Below are positions 44,386-53,795 of a stretch of 64,000 bases of DNA, piece by piece. The notes under the pieces are model-generated. The model was not told the origin of the DNA. It saw only the letters and a program-made list of their open reading frames with translations, and searched no databases. This DNA comes from Brachybacterium sacelli (GTDB lineage: Bacteria > Actinomycetota > Actinomycetes > Actinomycetales > Dermabacteraceae): the NCBI RefSeq assembly GCF_017876545.1, contig NZ_JAGIOD010000001.1:2232001-2296000 (forward strand), in the 5' to 3' direction. Both the position numbers and the translations under genes were made by a program. The stretch's first letter is position 1, and each line of letters opens with the position of its first letter.

Positions 44386-44706
44386 CTACGCGACGTCCTC
44401 GTCCTCGGTCCGCGGCGGCGCAGTGACCTCCGTGTCCCCGCCCTCGAGCGGGGAGACCCAGACCCGGTCGTGCGAGGGTTCGGCGGTCCCGGACGGGCTC
44501 ACGGCCAGGGCGGCAGGGCCGAAGCTCATCACCAGCAGGGCGGCCGCACCCAAGGCGGCGGCGCCGGCGGTGGCGCGGTCGCGCAGACCTCGCTCCTCGA
44601 CGGGGGCAACGGCTGAGGGGGCGAGGGCCGAGGAATGCTGCGCGCGCTGCGCAGCGTCGTCCGGTGCCGTCGAGGGGCGGGGCGCTGCGTCGGTCTCGTC
44701 GTCCAT
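44386..44706 (-). CDS. single-span membrane protein, function unknown
   Basis: This 106-residue product starts after a good GGAGGAA site. An acidic/Ala-rich N-terminus of about 44 residues precedes one hydrophobic segment (GAAALGAAALLVMSFGPAALAV), and a Thr/Glu-rich tail follows. It may be a small anchored or exported protein. It is divergent from the OmpR-type regulator gene with 191 bases between, so that regulator may control it. No family is recognised. Confidence 0.55.
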   Translation of the reverse strand: MDDETDAAPRPSTAPDDAAQRAQHSSALAPSAVAPVEERGLRDRATAGAAALGAAALLVMSFGPAALAVSPSGTAEPSHDRVWVSPLEGGDTEVTAPPRTEDEDVA

Positions 44707-44897
44707 GTCGGTTCCTCCTTCAGGGACCAGCGGCGGTCTGCCGATGCACCCCATCCCAGGGCCTGAAGCTGTGCTGGTGCTGTGCACGCGGATCGGGTTC
44801 TCTGTGATCAGGGCGGTCAGGCCGTTCCGCCCAGGGGCGACGCGCCGGGCGGCGCTACGCTCGGAGCGCACACCGCCACTGGAACCAGGAGTTCTTC

Positions 44898-45635
44898 GTG
44901 CCCGACAAGTCCGCCATCGCCGCGCTGCCGCCGCTCCAGCACCCTGACGGCAGCCCGGTGCGCGTGCTCGTCGTCGAGGACGAGCCCACCATCGCGGACC
45001 TGCTGCGTTTCCCCCTGGAGATGATCGGCTGGGAGGTGACCACGTGCGGGGACGGCCTCGAAGCCGTGCGGCTGGCGCGGGAGAGCACCCCGGACGTGCT
45101 CGTGCTCGATCGGATGCTCCCCGGGATCGATGGGGTCGAGGTGCTGCGTCGCCTCCGCGCTCTGCACCCGGAGATCCCCGCGCTCCTGCTCACGGCGATG
45201 GATGCGGCCGCCGACCGGATCGGCGGTCTCGCCGCCGGGGCCGACGACTACGTGACCAAGCCCTTCACCATCGAGGAGGTGCTGCTGCGCCTGCACCGGC
45301 TGGTCCAGCGCTCGGGGGTGGTCGCCGAGAGCAGCAACGAGCTGGTGGTCGGTGACCTGGTGATGAACCTGGACACCCATGAGGTCACCCGGCGCGGCGA
45401 GGCGGTCGCCCTCACCGCTACCCAGTACCAGCTGCTGCACTACCTCATGGAGAACCCCCGGAAGGTGCTGTCGAAGTCGCAGATCCTCGACGCGGTCTGG
45501 AACTACGACTTCGGCGGTCAGGCCAACATCGTCGAGCTGTACATCTCGTACCTGCGCAAGCGGATCGATGTCGGGCGGGAACCGATGATCCATACCGTGC
45601 GCGGCGCCGGCTACGTGCTCAAGCCGGCCCTCTGA
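44898..45635 (+). CDS. OmpR/PhoB-family response regulator
   Basis: This 245-residue regulator has a receiver domain with VVEDEP, Asp71 in LVLDRMLPGIDG and the Lys of DYVTKPFTIEE. A winged-helix DNA-binding domain follows (LTATQYQLLHYLMENPRKVLS, then VELYISYLRKRID and IHTVRGAGYVLKP). It resembles the TcrX/MprA/PrrA group of actinobacteria. The start is a GTG. The kinase gene begins 9 bases after its stop, so the two are co-transcribed. Confidence 0.95.
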   Translation: MPDKSAIAALPPLQHPDGSPVRVLVVEDEPTIADLLRFPLEMIGWEVTTCGDGLEAVRLARESTPDVLVLDRMLPGIDGVEVLRRLRALHPEIPALLLTAMDAAADRIGGLAAGADDYVTKPFTIEEVLLRLHRLVQRSGVVAESSNELVVGDLVMNLDTHEVTRRGEAVALTATQYQLLHYLMENPRKVLSKSQILDAVWNYDFGGQANIVELYISYLRKRIDVGREPMIHTVRGAGYVLKPAL

Positions 45636-45644
45636 CGGATCGCG

Positions 45645-47165
45645 ATGAACACCCCGGCCCGCTCCCACCCGGAGACCGCCCCCCGGCCCCGCCGCCGTCG
45701 GCGTGACCTGCGCACCACGCTCGTCGCGGTCCTGGTCGCGACGGTCGCCGTGGTCTGTCTGGCCGTCGGCATCGTCACCCACGCGAGCCTGCGCACCCAG
45801 CTCGACGCCGAGCTCGACGCCCAACTGCACCGCGCCGCCGACCGCGCCGTCGACCGGGTGCAGCACGCCGCCCCCGACGGAGGGCCCGCAGGCGCCCCGG
45901 AGCCGCTGCCGAGCCCGCCCAGCGACGGGACCTCCACCCCCGAGCCCGAGAGCGGTGAGTTCGAGCTGACCGCGCACGGCGAGGACGAAGAGCTCCTCAA
46001 GGCGGTCTGGCGGGACCCGGAGGGAACCGTGCACGCGCTGTCGGCCGAGGACGTCACGGTCCTCGAGGAGGCGCTGGACGAGCGGGGGGACGGACCTCCC
46101 ACCACGGCCCCGCTGTCGATCGGGACCTACCGGGTGGTGGCGCGTGACCTCGGCGACGGCACCCTGGTCGTCACCGGCCTCCCCACCGACCGGATGCGCT
46201 CCACACTGCTGCGACTGGACCTGACCCTGCTCGGCGCAGGGGCGGCCGCCCTCGTCGTCACGGGTATCGGAGGCTCGTCGATCATCCGACGCACCCTGCG
46301 CCCTCTCGACGGGGTCGCGCAGCTCGCCTCCGAGGTCGCGAGGACCCCGCTGGAGCACGGCAGCGTCAGCCTCGAGCGCCGCGTCCCCGCCGCACACACG
46401 GTCCCCGGCACCGAGGTCGGCGACGTCGGCCGTGCTCTGAACCATCTGCTCGACAACGTCGAGGGCGCGATCGAGGTGCGCCAGCACAGCGAGGAGGCGA
46501 TGCGCCGGTTCATCGCCGATGCCTCCCACGAGCTGCGCACCCCGCTGACCGCGATCCGCGGATACGCCGAGATGCTGCGGCTGACGGAGGACCTCGGCGA
46601 GCGCGGCCTGCAGTCGATCGATCGCCTCGAGGTACAGTCCGCCCGGATGACCGCGCTGGTGGAGGACCTGCTTCTGCTGACCCGGCTCGACGAGCACGAG
46701 CCCCGTCCCGAGGAGGACGTCGACCTCGGCGAGATCGTCATGGAGTCCGTCATGGACGCCCGCGCCGCGGGCGGCGACCATCCCGTGGACGTGCGAGTGC
46801 CCGACGACCCCGTCGTCGTGCCCGGAGATCCCCGTCAGCTCACCCAGATCCTGGTCAACCTGCTCTCCAACGCGCGCAAGCACACCCCGGCGGGGACCGG
46901 GATCGACGTGCGACTGCGCGAGGCCGACGGGAGGGCCGAGCTGGTGGTCGCCGACGCCGGCCCCGGCATCGACCCCGGGCTGGTGCCCGAGGTCTTCTCC
47001 CGCTTCACGCGAGCCGACCGGGCTCGCTCGGGCGCCGAGGGCACCACCGGGCTCGGCCTCTCGATCGCGCGGGCGATCACCGAGGCCCACGGCGGCACCA
47101 TCGATCTGGCCTCCCGGCCGGGCCGTACCGTGTTCACCGTGTCTCTTCCGCTCGTCGGCGCGTGA
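45645..47165 (+). CDS. sensor histidine kinase (HAMP-HisKA-HATPase)
   Basis: A 506-residue membrane kinase with a basic N-terminus and membrane span (TTLVAVLVATVAVVCLAVGIV). The extracytoplasmic domain of about 130 residues is rich in Pro, Glu and Asp; a second span (LLGAGAAALVVTGIGGSSII), a HAMP linker and HisKA with His295 in DASHELRTPLTAIRGYAEML follow. The HATPase_c domain has LVNLLSNARKHTP (N box), DAGPGIDP (G1) and GTTGLGLSIARAI (G2). It phosphorylates the regulator encoded just upstream. The signal is unknown; the acidic sensor domain might bind cations. Confidence 0.94.
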   Translation: MNTPARSHPETAPRPRRRRRDLRTTLVAVLVATVAVVCLAVGIVTHASLRTQLDAELDAQLHRAADRAVDRVQHAAPDGGPAGAPEPLPSPPSDGTSTPEPESGEFELTAHGEDEELLKAVWRDPEGTVHALSAEDVTVLEEALDERGDGPPTTAPLSIGTYRVVARDLGDGTLVVTGLPTDRMRSTLLRLDLTLLGAGAAALVVTGIGGSSIIRRTLRPLDGVAQLASEVARTPLEHGSVSLERRVPAAHTVPGTEVGDVGRALNHLLDNVEGAIEVRQHSEEAMRRFIADASHELRTPLTAIRGYAEMLRLTEDLGERGLQSIDRLEVQSARMTALVEDLLLLTRLDEHEPRPEEDVDLGEIVMESVMDARAAGGDHPVDVRVPDDPVVVPGDPRQLTQILVNLLSNARKHTPAGTGIDVRLREADGRAELVVADAGPGIDPGLVPEVFSRFTRADRARSGAEGTTGLGLSIARAITEAHGGTIDLASRPGRTVFTVSLPLVGA

Positions 47166-47195
47166 CGGTCCCCGGGCCGCCGCGTACACTGACCG

Positions 47196-47430
47196 CCAAC
47201 GGCATCGACCCGGCCATCACCGGCGAGCCGCGGGAAGAACCGCCTCCGCCCTCTCGAGGGCGCGGGACGTAAGTAGAACCCGCCGGGACCAGCCCGTCAC
47301 AGCTGAGGATCGAGGGGACGGCGCACCCGCCAGCGGGAGCGCGGTCAACCGAGGTGGTACCGCGTCGCCGGCCCGTGCCGGCGGACGTCCTCGGGCAGCA
47401 GTGCCGACGCCCGTCCCTCGGAGGTCCCTC
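47196..47430 (+). promoter_or_regulatory. T-box leader (translational, isoleucine) of ileS
   Basis: The region upstream of ileS contains the invariant T-box GAGGTGGTACCGCG (47351-47364), which pairs with the tRNA acceptor end. An Ile specifier ATC (47216-47218) sits in a short stem I loop. AAGTAGAACCCG (about 47271) matches the conserved stretch before stem III in actinobacterial T-boxes. The shortened stem I and the lack of a terminator fit the translational class II T-boxes, in which uncharged tRNA-Ile frees the ribosome binding site (GGAGG at 47420). A TACACT at 47185 may be the -10 box. Confidence 0.9.
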
Positions 47431-47433
47431 CCC

Positions 47434-50400
47434 ATGGTCTACCCGGTCAGCGGAGACCCGCTCGTCCCCTCGCCGAACCTGCCCGCGCTCGAGAACGCCG
47501 TCCAGGAGTTCTGGCGGACCGACGACACCTTCCGCGCCTCGATCGCGCAGCGCGAGGGCGCCGAGGAGTTCGTGTTCTACGACGGGCCGCCCTTCGCCAA
47601 CGGGCTGCCGCACTACGGGCACCTGCTCACCGGCTTCGTCAAGGACGTCATCCCGCGCTTCCGCACGATGTGCGGGAACAAGGTCGACCGCCGGTTCGGC
47701 TGGGACACCCACGGCCTGCCCGCCGAGCTCGAGGCGATGCGGGAGCTCGGCATGACCGAGAAGTCGGAGATCGAGGAGATGGGACTCCAGGCCTTCAACA
47801 ACGCCGCCCGCAACTCGGTGCTGAAGTACACCAAGGAGTGGGAGGACTACGTCACCCGCCAGGCCCGCTGGGTCGATTTCGAGAACGATTACAAGACCCT
47901 CGACGTCACCTTCATGGAGTCCGTGCTGTGGGCCTTCAAGACGCTGTACGACAAGGGGCGGGCCTACGAGGGCTATTACGTGCTGCCCTACTGCTGGAAG
48001 GACCAGACGCCGCTGTCCGCGCACGAGCTGCGCATGGACGACGACGTCTACCAGGAGCGTCAGGACCAGACCGTCACCGTGACCTTCCCCTTCACCGGGG
48101 AGAAGGCCGAGCAGTTGGGGCTGGAGGGCGTGAAGGCCCTCGCCTGGACCACCACCCCGTGGACGCTGCCCACGAACTTCTCCCTCGCCGTCGGCCCCGA
48201 GCTCGAGTACGCGGTCGTGCCGGCCGGACCGCTCGGCGCGGCCGACGGCACCGCCGCAGGAGAGGGGCGGTACCTGATGGCGACGGCCCTGATCGGCTCC
48301 TATGCCAAGGAGCTCGGCTACGAGAGCGCCGAGGCCGTCCTCGCCACGGTCGAGGAGCGCGTCTTCGCCGGGCGCGAGCTCGAGCACGTCGCCTACCAGC
48401 CGCTGTGGACGGTCTACTCCGAGGACCGCGAGAAGTGGGGCACCCAGAACGCGTGGATCGTGACGGTCGCCGATTACGTCTCGACCGACGACGGCACCGG
48501 CGTGGTCCACCAGGCCACCGCCTACGGCGAGATCGACCAGCAGGTCAATGCCGAGTACGGGATCCCGGTGATCGTCTCCGTCGACGACGGCGCGCAGTTC
48601 CTGGACTACTTCGCCGGCACCGACCTCGACGAGATCGCCGGGGTGCAGGTGTTCGAGGCGAACCGTCCGCTGATCCGCAATCTCCAGCGCAGCGGCCGGC
48701 TCGTGCGCGAGGCCAGCTACGTGCACTCCTACCCGCACTGCTGGCGCTGCCGGAACCCGCTGATCTACAAGGCCGTGAGCTCCTGGTACGTGAAGGTCGC
48801 CGATCAGCGTCAGCGCATGCTCGCGCTGAACGAGCAGATCGACTGGGTGCCCGGGAACGTCAAGGACGGCCAGTTCGGGCGCTGGCTCGAGGGTGCCCGC
48901 GACTGGGCGATCTCCCGCAACCGTTACTGGGGCTCGCCGATCCCGGTGTGGAAGAGCGATGATCCGAACCACCCCCGGGTCGAGGTGTACGGCTCGCTCG
49001 CGGAGCTCGAGGAGGCCTTCGGGACCCTCCCGCGCGACGAGCACGGCGAGGCCAACCTCCACCGCCCCTACATCGACGAGCTCACCCGGCCGAACCCCGA
49101 CGATCCCACCGGGGCCTCGACCATGCGCCGCATCCCCGAGGTGTTCGACGTCTGGTTCGACTCCGGCTCGATGCCGTTCGCCCAGGTGCACTACCCGTTC
49201 GAGAACACCGAATGGTTCGAGTCCCACAATCCGGCGGACTTCATCGTCGAGTACATCGGACAGACCCGTGGATGGTTCTACGTGATGCACGTGCTGTCCA
49301 CCGCGCTGTTCGACCGGCCTGCGTTCACCTCGGTGATCTGCCACGGCATCGTGCTCGGCGAGGACGGGCAGAAGATGTCCAAGTCGCTGCGCAACTATCC
49401 CGACGTGCGCGAGATGTTCGACACCTACGGGGCCGACGCGATGCGCTGGTTCCTCATGAGTTCGCCGATCCTGCGCGGAGGCAACCTCGTGGTCGACGAG
49501 CCGAAGATCCGTGACGCCACCCGCCACGTGGTGCTGCCGCTGTGGAACGTCTGGTACTTCCTGGGCCTGTACGCGAACGCCGCGGGGGAGAAGGACACCG
49601 ACGGTCGCCCGGCCGGATACCGGGGCCGCCCCCGTTACGAGTCCGACGACGTCATGGACCGCTACCTGCTGGCCCGCACGGGTGACCTGGTGCGCGCGGT
49701 GCGCGAACGGATGACCGCCCTGGCGATCGCCGATGCCGCCGAGCTGATCCAGGACTACCTCGACATGCTCACCAACTGGTACGTGCGACGCTCCCGCGAC
49801 CGCTTCTGGGAGGGCGATACGCAGGCCATCGACGTGCTCTCGACCTGCCTCGAGACCCTGTGCCGGGTCACGGCACCGCTGCTGCCCATGGTCACCGAGG
49901 AGATCTTCCGGCAGCTGACCGGCGGACGCTCCGTGCATCTGACCGACTGGCCCGACGACGCCCGGTTCCCGCAGGACGCAGCGCTGGTCGCGCAGATGGA
50001 CGACGTCCGCGCCATCGCGAGCGTGGGCAACTCCCTGCGCAAGAAGGAGCAGCTGCGGGCCCGGCTGCCCCTGGCGGAGCTCACCGTGGTCCACCACGAT
50101 CCGCGCTCGTTGGAGGCCTTCACCGCGCTCGTCGCCGATGAGCTCAACGTCAAGGCCGTGCGTCTGCTGGACGTGGCGAGCCCGGAAGCCCAGGGCATGG
50201 GCGTCGAGCAGCGGCTCACCGTCAACGCGCGCGCCGCCGGCCCTCGCCTGGGCAAGCAGGTCCAGGCCGTCATCAAGGGCGCGAAGTCCGGCGACTGGAC
50301 GGTGGACGAGGACGGAGCCGTCACCGCCGGTGGCATCGAGCTCGCTGCGGGGGAGTACTCGCTGGACCTGGTGGCGGGGGAGTCCGCGGCGATGGAAGGG

Positions 50401-50730
50401 CGGGCCGTGGGCGTGCTGCGCGGCGGCGACTTCCTGGCACTGGACACCCGCGTCGGCCCCGAGCTCGAGGCCGAGGGAACGGCCCGCGACGTCGTGCGCG
50501 CCATCCAGGCCGCCCGCCGCGAGGCCGGACTCGACGTCTCGGACCGGGTCCGCCTGAGCGTGGACGGCGACGAGCTGGTCGTGGCGGCGGTCGCCGCGCA
50601 CCGCGAGCTGGTCGCCGGAGAGGTGCTGGCCGTGGAGCTGGCCGTGCCCGCCGCACCCGCCGAGGGCGCGCACGCGGCGCGCGAGAAGGTCTCCGGCGGG
50701 GCGGTGACGGTGTCGGTGGCGAAGGCCTGA
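47434..50730 (+). CDS. ileS: isoleucyl-tRNA synthetase
   Basis: This 1098-residue class I synthetase charges tRNA-Ile. It has HYGH in the HIGH position (PFANGLPHYGHLLTGF), DTHGLPAE, a CP1 editing domain starting at WTTTPWTLPTNFSLAVGPELEYAV, and the KMSKS loop GQKMSKSLRNYPDV. The WGWDTHGLP-like and ANGLPHYGHLL features place it in the eukaryote-like IleRS type common in actinobacteria, the lineage that is often less sensitive to mupirocin. The ATG at 47434 follows GGAGG; an upstream in-frame GTG lies inside the T-box region and is not used. Confidence 0.96.
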   Translation: MVYPVSGDPLVPSPNLPALENAVQEFWRTDDTFRASIAQREGAEEFVFYDGPPFANGLPHYGHLLTGFVKDVIPRFRTMCGNKVDRRFGWDTHGLPAELEAMRELGMTEKSEIEEMGLQAFNNAARNSVLKYTKEWEDYVTRQARWVDFENDYKTLDVTFMESVLWAFKTLYDKGRAYEGYYVLPYCWKDQTPLSAHELRMDDDVYQERQDQTVTVTFPFTGEKAEQLGLEGVKALAWTTTPWTLPTNFSLAVGPELEYAVVPAGPLGAADGTAAGEGRYLMATALIGSYAKELGYESAEAVLATVEERVFAGRELEHVAYQPLWTVYSEDREKWGTQNAWIVTVADYVSTDDGTGVVHQATAYGEIDQQVNAEYGIPVIVSVDDGAQFLDYFAGTDLDEIAGVQVFEANRPLIRNLQRSGRLVREASYVHSYPHCWRCRNPLIYKAVSSWYVKVADQRQRMLALNEQIDWVPGNVKDGQFGRWLEGARDWAISRNRYWGSPIPVWKSDDPNHPRVEVYGSLAELEEAFGTLPRDEHGEANLHRPYIDELTRPNPDDPTGASTMRRIPEVFDVWFDSGSMPFAQVHYPFENTEWFESHNPADFIVEYIGQTRGWFYVMHVLSTALFDRPAFTSVICHGIVLGEDGQKMSKSLRNYPDVREMFDTYGADAMRWFLMSSPILRGGNLVVDEPKIRDATRHVVLPLWNVWYFLGLYANAAGEKDTDGRPAGYRGRPRYESDDVMDRYLLARTGDLVRAVRERMTALAIADAAELIQDYLDMLTNWYVRRSRDRFWEGDTQAIDVLSTCLETLCRVTAPLLPMVTEEIFRQLTGGRSVHLTDWPDDARFPQDAALVAQMDDVRAIASVGNSLRKKEQLRARLPLAELTVVHHDPRSLEAFTALVADELNVKAVRLLDVASPEAQGMGVEQRLTVNARAAGPRLGKQVQAVIKGAKSGDWTVDEDGAVTAGGIELAAGEYSLDLVAGESAAMEGRAVGVLRGGDFLALDTRVGPELEAEGTARDVVRAIQAARREAGLDVSDRVRLSVDGDELVVAAVAAHRELVAGEVLAVELAVPAAPAEGAHAAREKVSGGAVTVSVAKA

Positions 50731-50814
50731 ACAGGCCCCGTGATGGGATGCTTGCCTCGAGACGCGGGCGCACGACGGCGAGAGACGTGACCCGCGTCGG
50801 GAAGGGACGGGACG

Positions 50815-51243
50815 ATGATGGGACGGCGACCTGTGCTCGCTGCGGGCCTCGCCCTGGGCGCCTCCGTGCTCAGCGGCTGCGGCCTGCGAGGGAGGACACT
50901 GGACGAGGCGCTGAACGAGGCCGCCGGGAACGTCGACGGCGTCACCTCCTCGGCGCTCGAGACGGTCACGGGGGCGGAGTTCCAGCGGGCGATCCGAGGC
51001 CGGGTCGAGATCTCCGCCGCCCGGCGCGAGCAGGTGCTGGAGATCTTCGGTGAGGTGATGACCGCTCTGGTCGATGCCGCCTATGCCCAGGCAGATGCGG
51101 ACAGCGAAGGGTCACGCGTGGTGGGGGCGATCACCGCACTGAGCTCGGACGGCGAGGAGTACGGCATCTGGGATCTGCGACCGGACCTCGAGCAGTCCGC
51201 GGGACGGCTCGATGCGGTGCTCCTCTCGGACTTCGCCGAGTAG
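50815..51243 (+). CDS. putative lipoprotein, function unknown
   Basis: A 142-residue protein with a lipoprotein signal peptide: MMGRRPVLAAGLALGASVLSGC places the lipid-modified Cys at residue 22 in an LSGC lipobox. The mature part is acidic, helical and unrelated to any family I recognise (GNVDGVTSSALETVTGAEFQRAI). It would be anchored on the outer face of the membrane. It follows ileS by 84 bases and is convergent with the hydrolase gene at 51290. Confidence 0.65.
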   Translation: MMGRRPVLAAGLALGASVLSGCGLRGRTLDEALNEAAGNVDGVTSSALETVTGAEFQRAIRGRVEISAARREQVLEIFGEVMTALVDAAYAQADADSEGSRVVGAITALSSDGEEYGIWDLRPDLEQSAGRLDAVLLSDFAE

Positions 51244-51289
51244 GGGCCCTCGGGCTCCTGGGCCCGTGCGGGTTGGGGCTCGTGCGGAT

Positions 51290-52825
51290 TCAGGGCTCGC
51301 CGCGCCCGACGGTCACCACCTGTGACCGGGAGACGTACGTGCCGTCCCCGAGATACACCCCGGTCAGGTCGTTCTGCAGGGTCGACAGCGTGGGATCGCT
51401 CGCCGTCGCACGGGCGACGGATCCGGAGTAGCCGCCGGCGGGGTCATGGCCCGGCCCCATGGAGTCGTGGTTGGCCTCGAGCACCGGGACGGGATCGACC
51501 CCGGTGACGGGATAGGGATCCAGCGTCACCTCGTGGCGATTGGGGGCGCTCAGATGCGTCCCGCCGGGCTGTGCGCCGTCGAGATCCGTCGCGGCGATGA
51601 GGTCGCCGCTGAAGCCGCGGGTCCCGATGCCGGCCTCGTGGTTGACGTTCACGGACTGGGTCGAGTCCTGCGCCGGGACGACGGTCTGTACGGGAGAGCC
51701 GACCGAGAACGCATGGGTGACGTTGTAGGTTCCGGGCTCCCCGGAGGAGCTGTTGAAGCTCGGATCCGCGGCGAGGTGGTTCCCCACGATCCCGCCCTGG
51801 CTGTGGCCGACGAGCAGGACGTCCGCCCCGGCAGGGACGTCCGCGGCCTCCAGGGCCGCACGCACGTCGTCCATCGCCGCCGGATGCTGCCCGGCCACCA
51901 GGCGCAGGTTCGAGCCCCAGTCACGGGAATTGCCCTGGCCCCCGTAGGCCTCGGGCACCTCGGTTACGGCCGCGCCCTCGGTGGGAGGGACCTGCACGAT
52001 GTAGGCGGGGTCCCCGCCGTGGGCGCCGCGGACCTCCTGGATACCGATGGTGCCGGCCTCCAGAGGGGTCTGGCCCGGATTGTCCCGCCGCAGTCCGTCG
52101 TTCCGGGCGATCAGATCCTGCAGGTCCTGAGGGGAGGAGGACGGGCCTTCCACGGTCTGAACCCCCTGGACGATGCCCCCGGGGCGGTCATCGAGGAGCG
52201 CGGTGTCCTCGCCGGAGACCGCCTCGTACACGCCGACCCCCGCCGAGCCGGCCGTCAGCAGCGCGGCGGCACCGAGCTCGGCGAAGGTCGGGACGCGCTC
52301 GCCGGTGGCCCAGTCCTCGAGCACCCCGCCGAGATGGTCCGCGTCGCGCTGGAACTGCGCGATCCCTTCGGTGTTCACCCCGAGGGTGTCCAGCCCGCCC
52401 TCGAGCAGGTCGATTCCGGTCTCGAACCCCCAGCCGATGGTGTCGGAGGCCCGGCCGGCGAGGTCGGACGCGGCCCCGCCCACGTGCCCCTCGAGCCAGA
52501 CGGGGAGCCAGGGATCCTCGTCGTGGCGGTCGCCGCTCCTCGGGGCCGGCCCGCCGTCCTGCGCGGAGGCCGCGTCCTGCTCGTCGGCCTCGGCGATCCC
52601 GTGCGCTCCGACGTCGAGCAGCTGCGTACACAGCGAGGCGATCGTGGAGGCGGCCAAGTCGTTCCATCGCATGCGGAAGGCCTCCGCGTCCGGGCCCGTC
52701 CACCCGGCGCCCTGCACCGAGGCGTCGAGTCGGTCCCGCAGCCCGTCGACGTCGCCGGAGACGGTGCGCAGCCGCTCGCCGTGCGCCCGCACCGCCTCCG
52801 TGTCCATCCCCTGCCAGGAGCTCAT
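51290..52825 (-). CDS. WXG100-like domain fused to an alpha/beta-hydrolase-like domain
   Basis: A 511-residue protein without a signal peptide. Residues 1-90 are a helical WXG100-type domain with Trp42-Thr-Gly44 followed by PDAEAFRMRW, at the same positions as in the protein encoded at 25091. A linker, a GVNTEGIAQFQRDADHLGG helix and a hydrophobic patch (LGAAALLTAGSAGVGV) follow. The C-terminal half contains VLLVGHSQGGIVGNHLA, the nucleophile elbow of lipase/PGAP1-like hydrolases, with candidate Asp and His (NHDSMGPGHD) downstream. It is probably a type VII-secreted esterase or lipase. Its ATG overlaps the stop of the upstream gene. Confidence 0.8.
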   Translation of the reverse strand: MSSWQGMDTEAVRAHGERLRTVSGDVDGLRDRLDASVQGAGWTGPDAEAFRMRWNDLAASTIASLCTQLLDVGAHGIAEADEQDAASAQDGGPAPRSGDRHDEDPWLPVWLEGHVGGAASDLAGRASDTIGWGFETGIDLLEGGLDTLGVNTEGIAQFQRDADHLGGVLEDWATGERVPTFAELGAAALLTAGSAGVGVYEAVSGEDTALLDDRPGGIVQGVQTVEGPSSSPQDLQDLIARNDGLRRDNPGQTPLEAGTIGIQEVRGAHGGDPAYIVQVPPTEGAAVTEVPEAYGGQGNSRDWGSNLRLVAGQHPAAMDDVRAALEAADVPAGADVLLVGHSQGGIVGNHLAADPSFNSSSGEPGTYNVTHAFSVGSPVQTVVPAQDSTQSVNVNHEAGIGTRGFSGDLIAATDLDGAQPGGTHLSAPNRHEVTLDPYPVTGVDPVPVLEANHDSMGPGHDPAGGYSGSVARATASDPTLSTLQNDLTGVYLGDGTYVSRSQVVTVGRGEP

Positions 52826-53601
52826 CGCGAGCCGTCCCGGGTGGAGCACGCGGCCGCGAAGCGCAGACACTCTTCGAGGATCGGCAGCACGGTACCCAGC
52901 ACGTCCCCGTCCTCGACCGGGTGGACGGCGACGAGGGCCGCTTCCGTGCCGTCCATGCGGTAGAGCCCCCGGCCCCCGCGCACCCACAGCCGGGACCAGG
53001 TCTCCGGGTCTTCCGCGACCTCCCCCGAGGGGTCGTGCAGGGTCAGGGACACCGCGACCCGCGGCCCCTGCGTCGTGAACGCCTCGAGCAGGCGCGGGTC
53101 CAGATCGTCCGCGACGGCGAAGGCATCTGCCGCGGCGGTGCCGCGGGCGAGCTCCTGACGGACCTGTTCGATCTGCGCCGACGTGAGCCGCAGGCCCTCG
53201 TCGTCCTGCCGCACGCTCAGTCGCGGCGGGGCGCTCGTGTATCCGGCGGGGGCGAGCAGCTCCTCGACCAGCGTCGGCACTCGCTCCGCAGAAACGGCGG
53301 ACCAGGTCGACGGGGCGTCGTCCCGGGAGAACTCGACCGTCGTCCCCGCGGGGTGCAGCCCGAGACGCAGGCGCCCGGTCGAGGACGTCTCGCTCACGGC
53401 TGCGACCAGGAGGGCACGGGCGGAGAACTGGTGGCGGAGGATCTCCTCGGAGCCGGGGTCGGCGTCGATCTCCTCCACTCCGGCACCGAGGTGAGCCGGA
53501 TCGGGGACCAGCGCCCGGTACACCGGGTTCCAGTCCTGGAGCGGGGTGGACGCGACGACCCGGCGGGCCGCCTGCTCCACGCTCGCGGCCAGCAGCGACA
53601 T
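52822..53601 (-). CDS. conserved-looking protein coupled to the WXG100 hydrolase, possible secretion chaperone
   Basis: This 259-residue soluble protein begins MSLLAASVEQAARRVVAST and shows alternating strands and helices with no cysteine or metal motif in the body. I do not recognise the family with confidence. Length, cytoplasmic character and translational coupling (ATGA) to a WXG100-like secreted protein fit the role of an EspG-type chaperone of ESX systems. This is inference from context, not from sequence similarity. It would be expected to bind the helical hairpin of the downstream product. Confidence 0.6.
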   Translation of the reverse strand: MSLLAASVEQAARRVVASTPLQDWNPVYRALVPDPAHLGAGVEEIDADPGSEEILRHQFSARALLVAAVSETSSTGRLRLGLHPAGTTVEFSRDDAPSTWSAVSAERVPTLVEELLAPAGYTSAPPRLSVRQDDEGLRLTSAQIEQVRQELARGTAAADAFAVADDLDPRLLEAFTTQGPRVAVSLTLHDPSGEVAEDPETWSRLWVRGGRGLYRMDGTEAALVAVHPVEDGDVLGTVLPILEECLRFAAACSTRDGSR

Positions 53602-53795
53602 GACCGTCCTCCTCGCGTGCTCGGGCCGGCTCCGCCGGCGCAGGTGATGTTCCCGAGACTATGAGTGCGGAGGTCATCGGCCCATGGGGACAACTCCCCA
53701 TGTGGATGATCACCGCCTGGGGAGGAACGTTCGCCCAGCGGCCCCTCGTACACTGATCAGCGCCCCGCCCGCCCCCATGCACCCCAGGAGCCGTC

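Noticed and set aside
47134..50673. A very long antisense open frame opposite ileS, and similar ones opposite fdhG, glnD and valS
   Set aside because: In very GC-rich DNA the frames opposite real genes stay open. The products are low-complexity (His/Gly/Arg/Val-rich) and match no family, while the sense strand encodes well-known enzymes.
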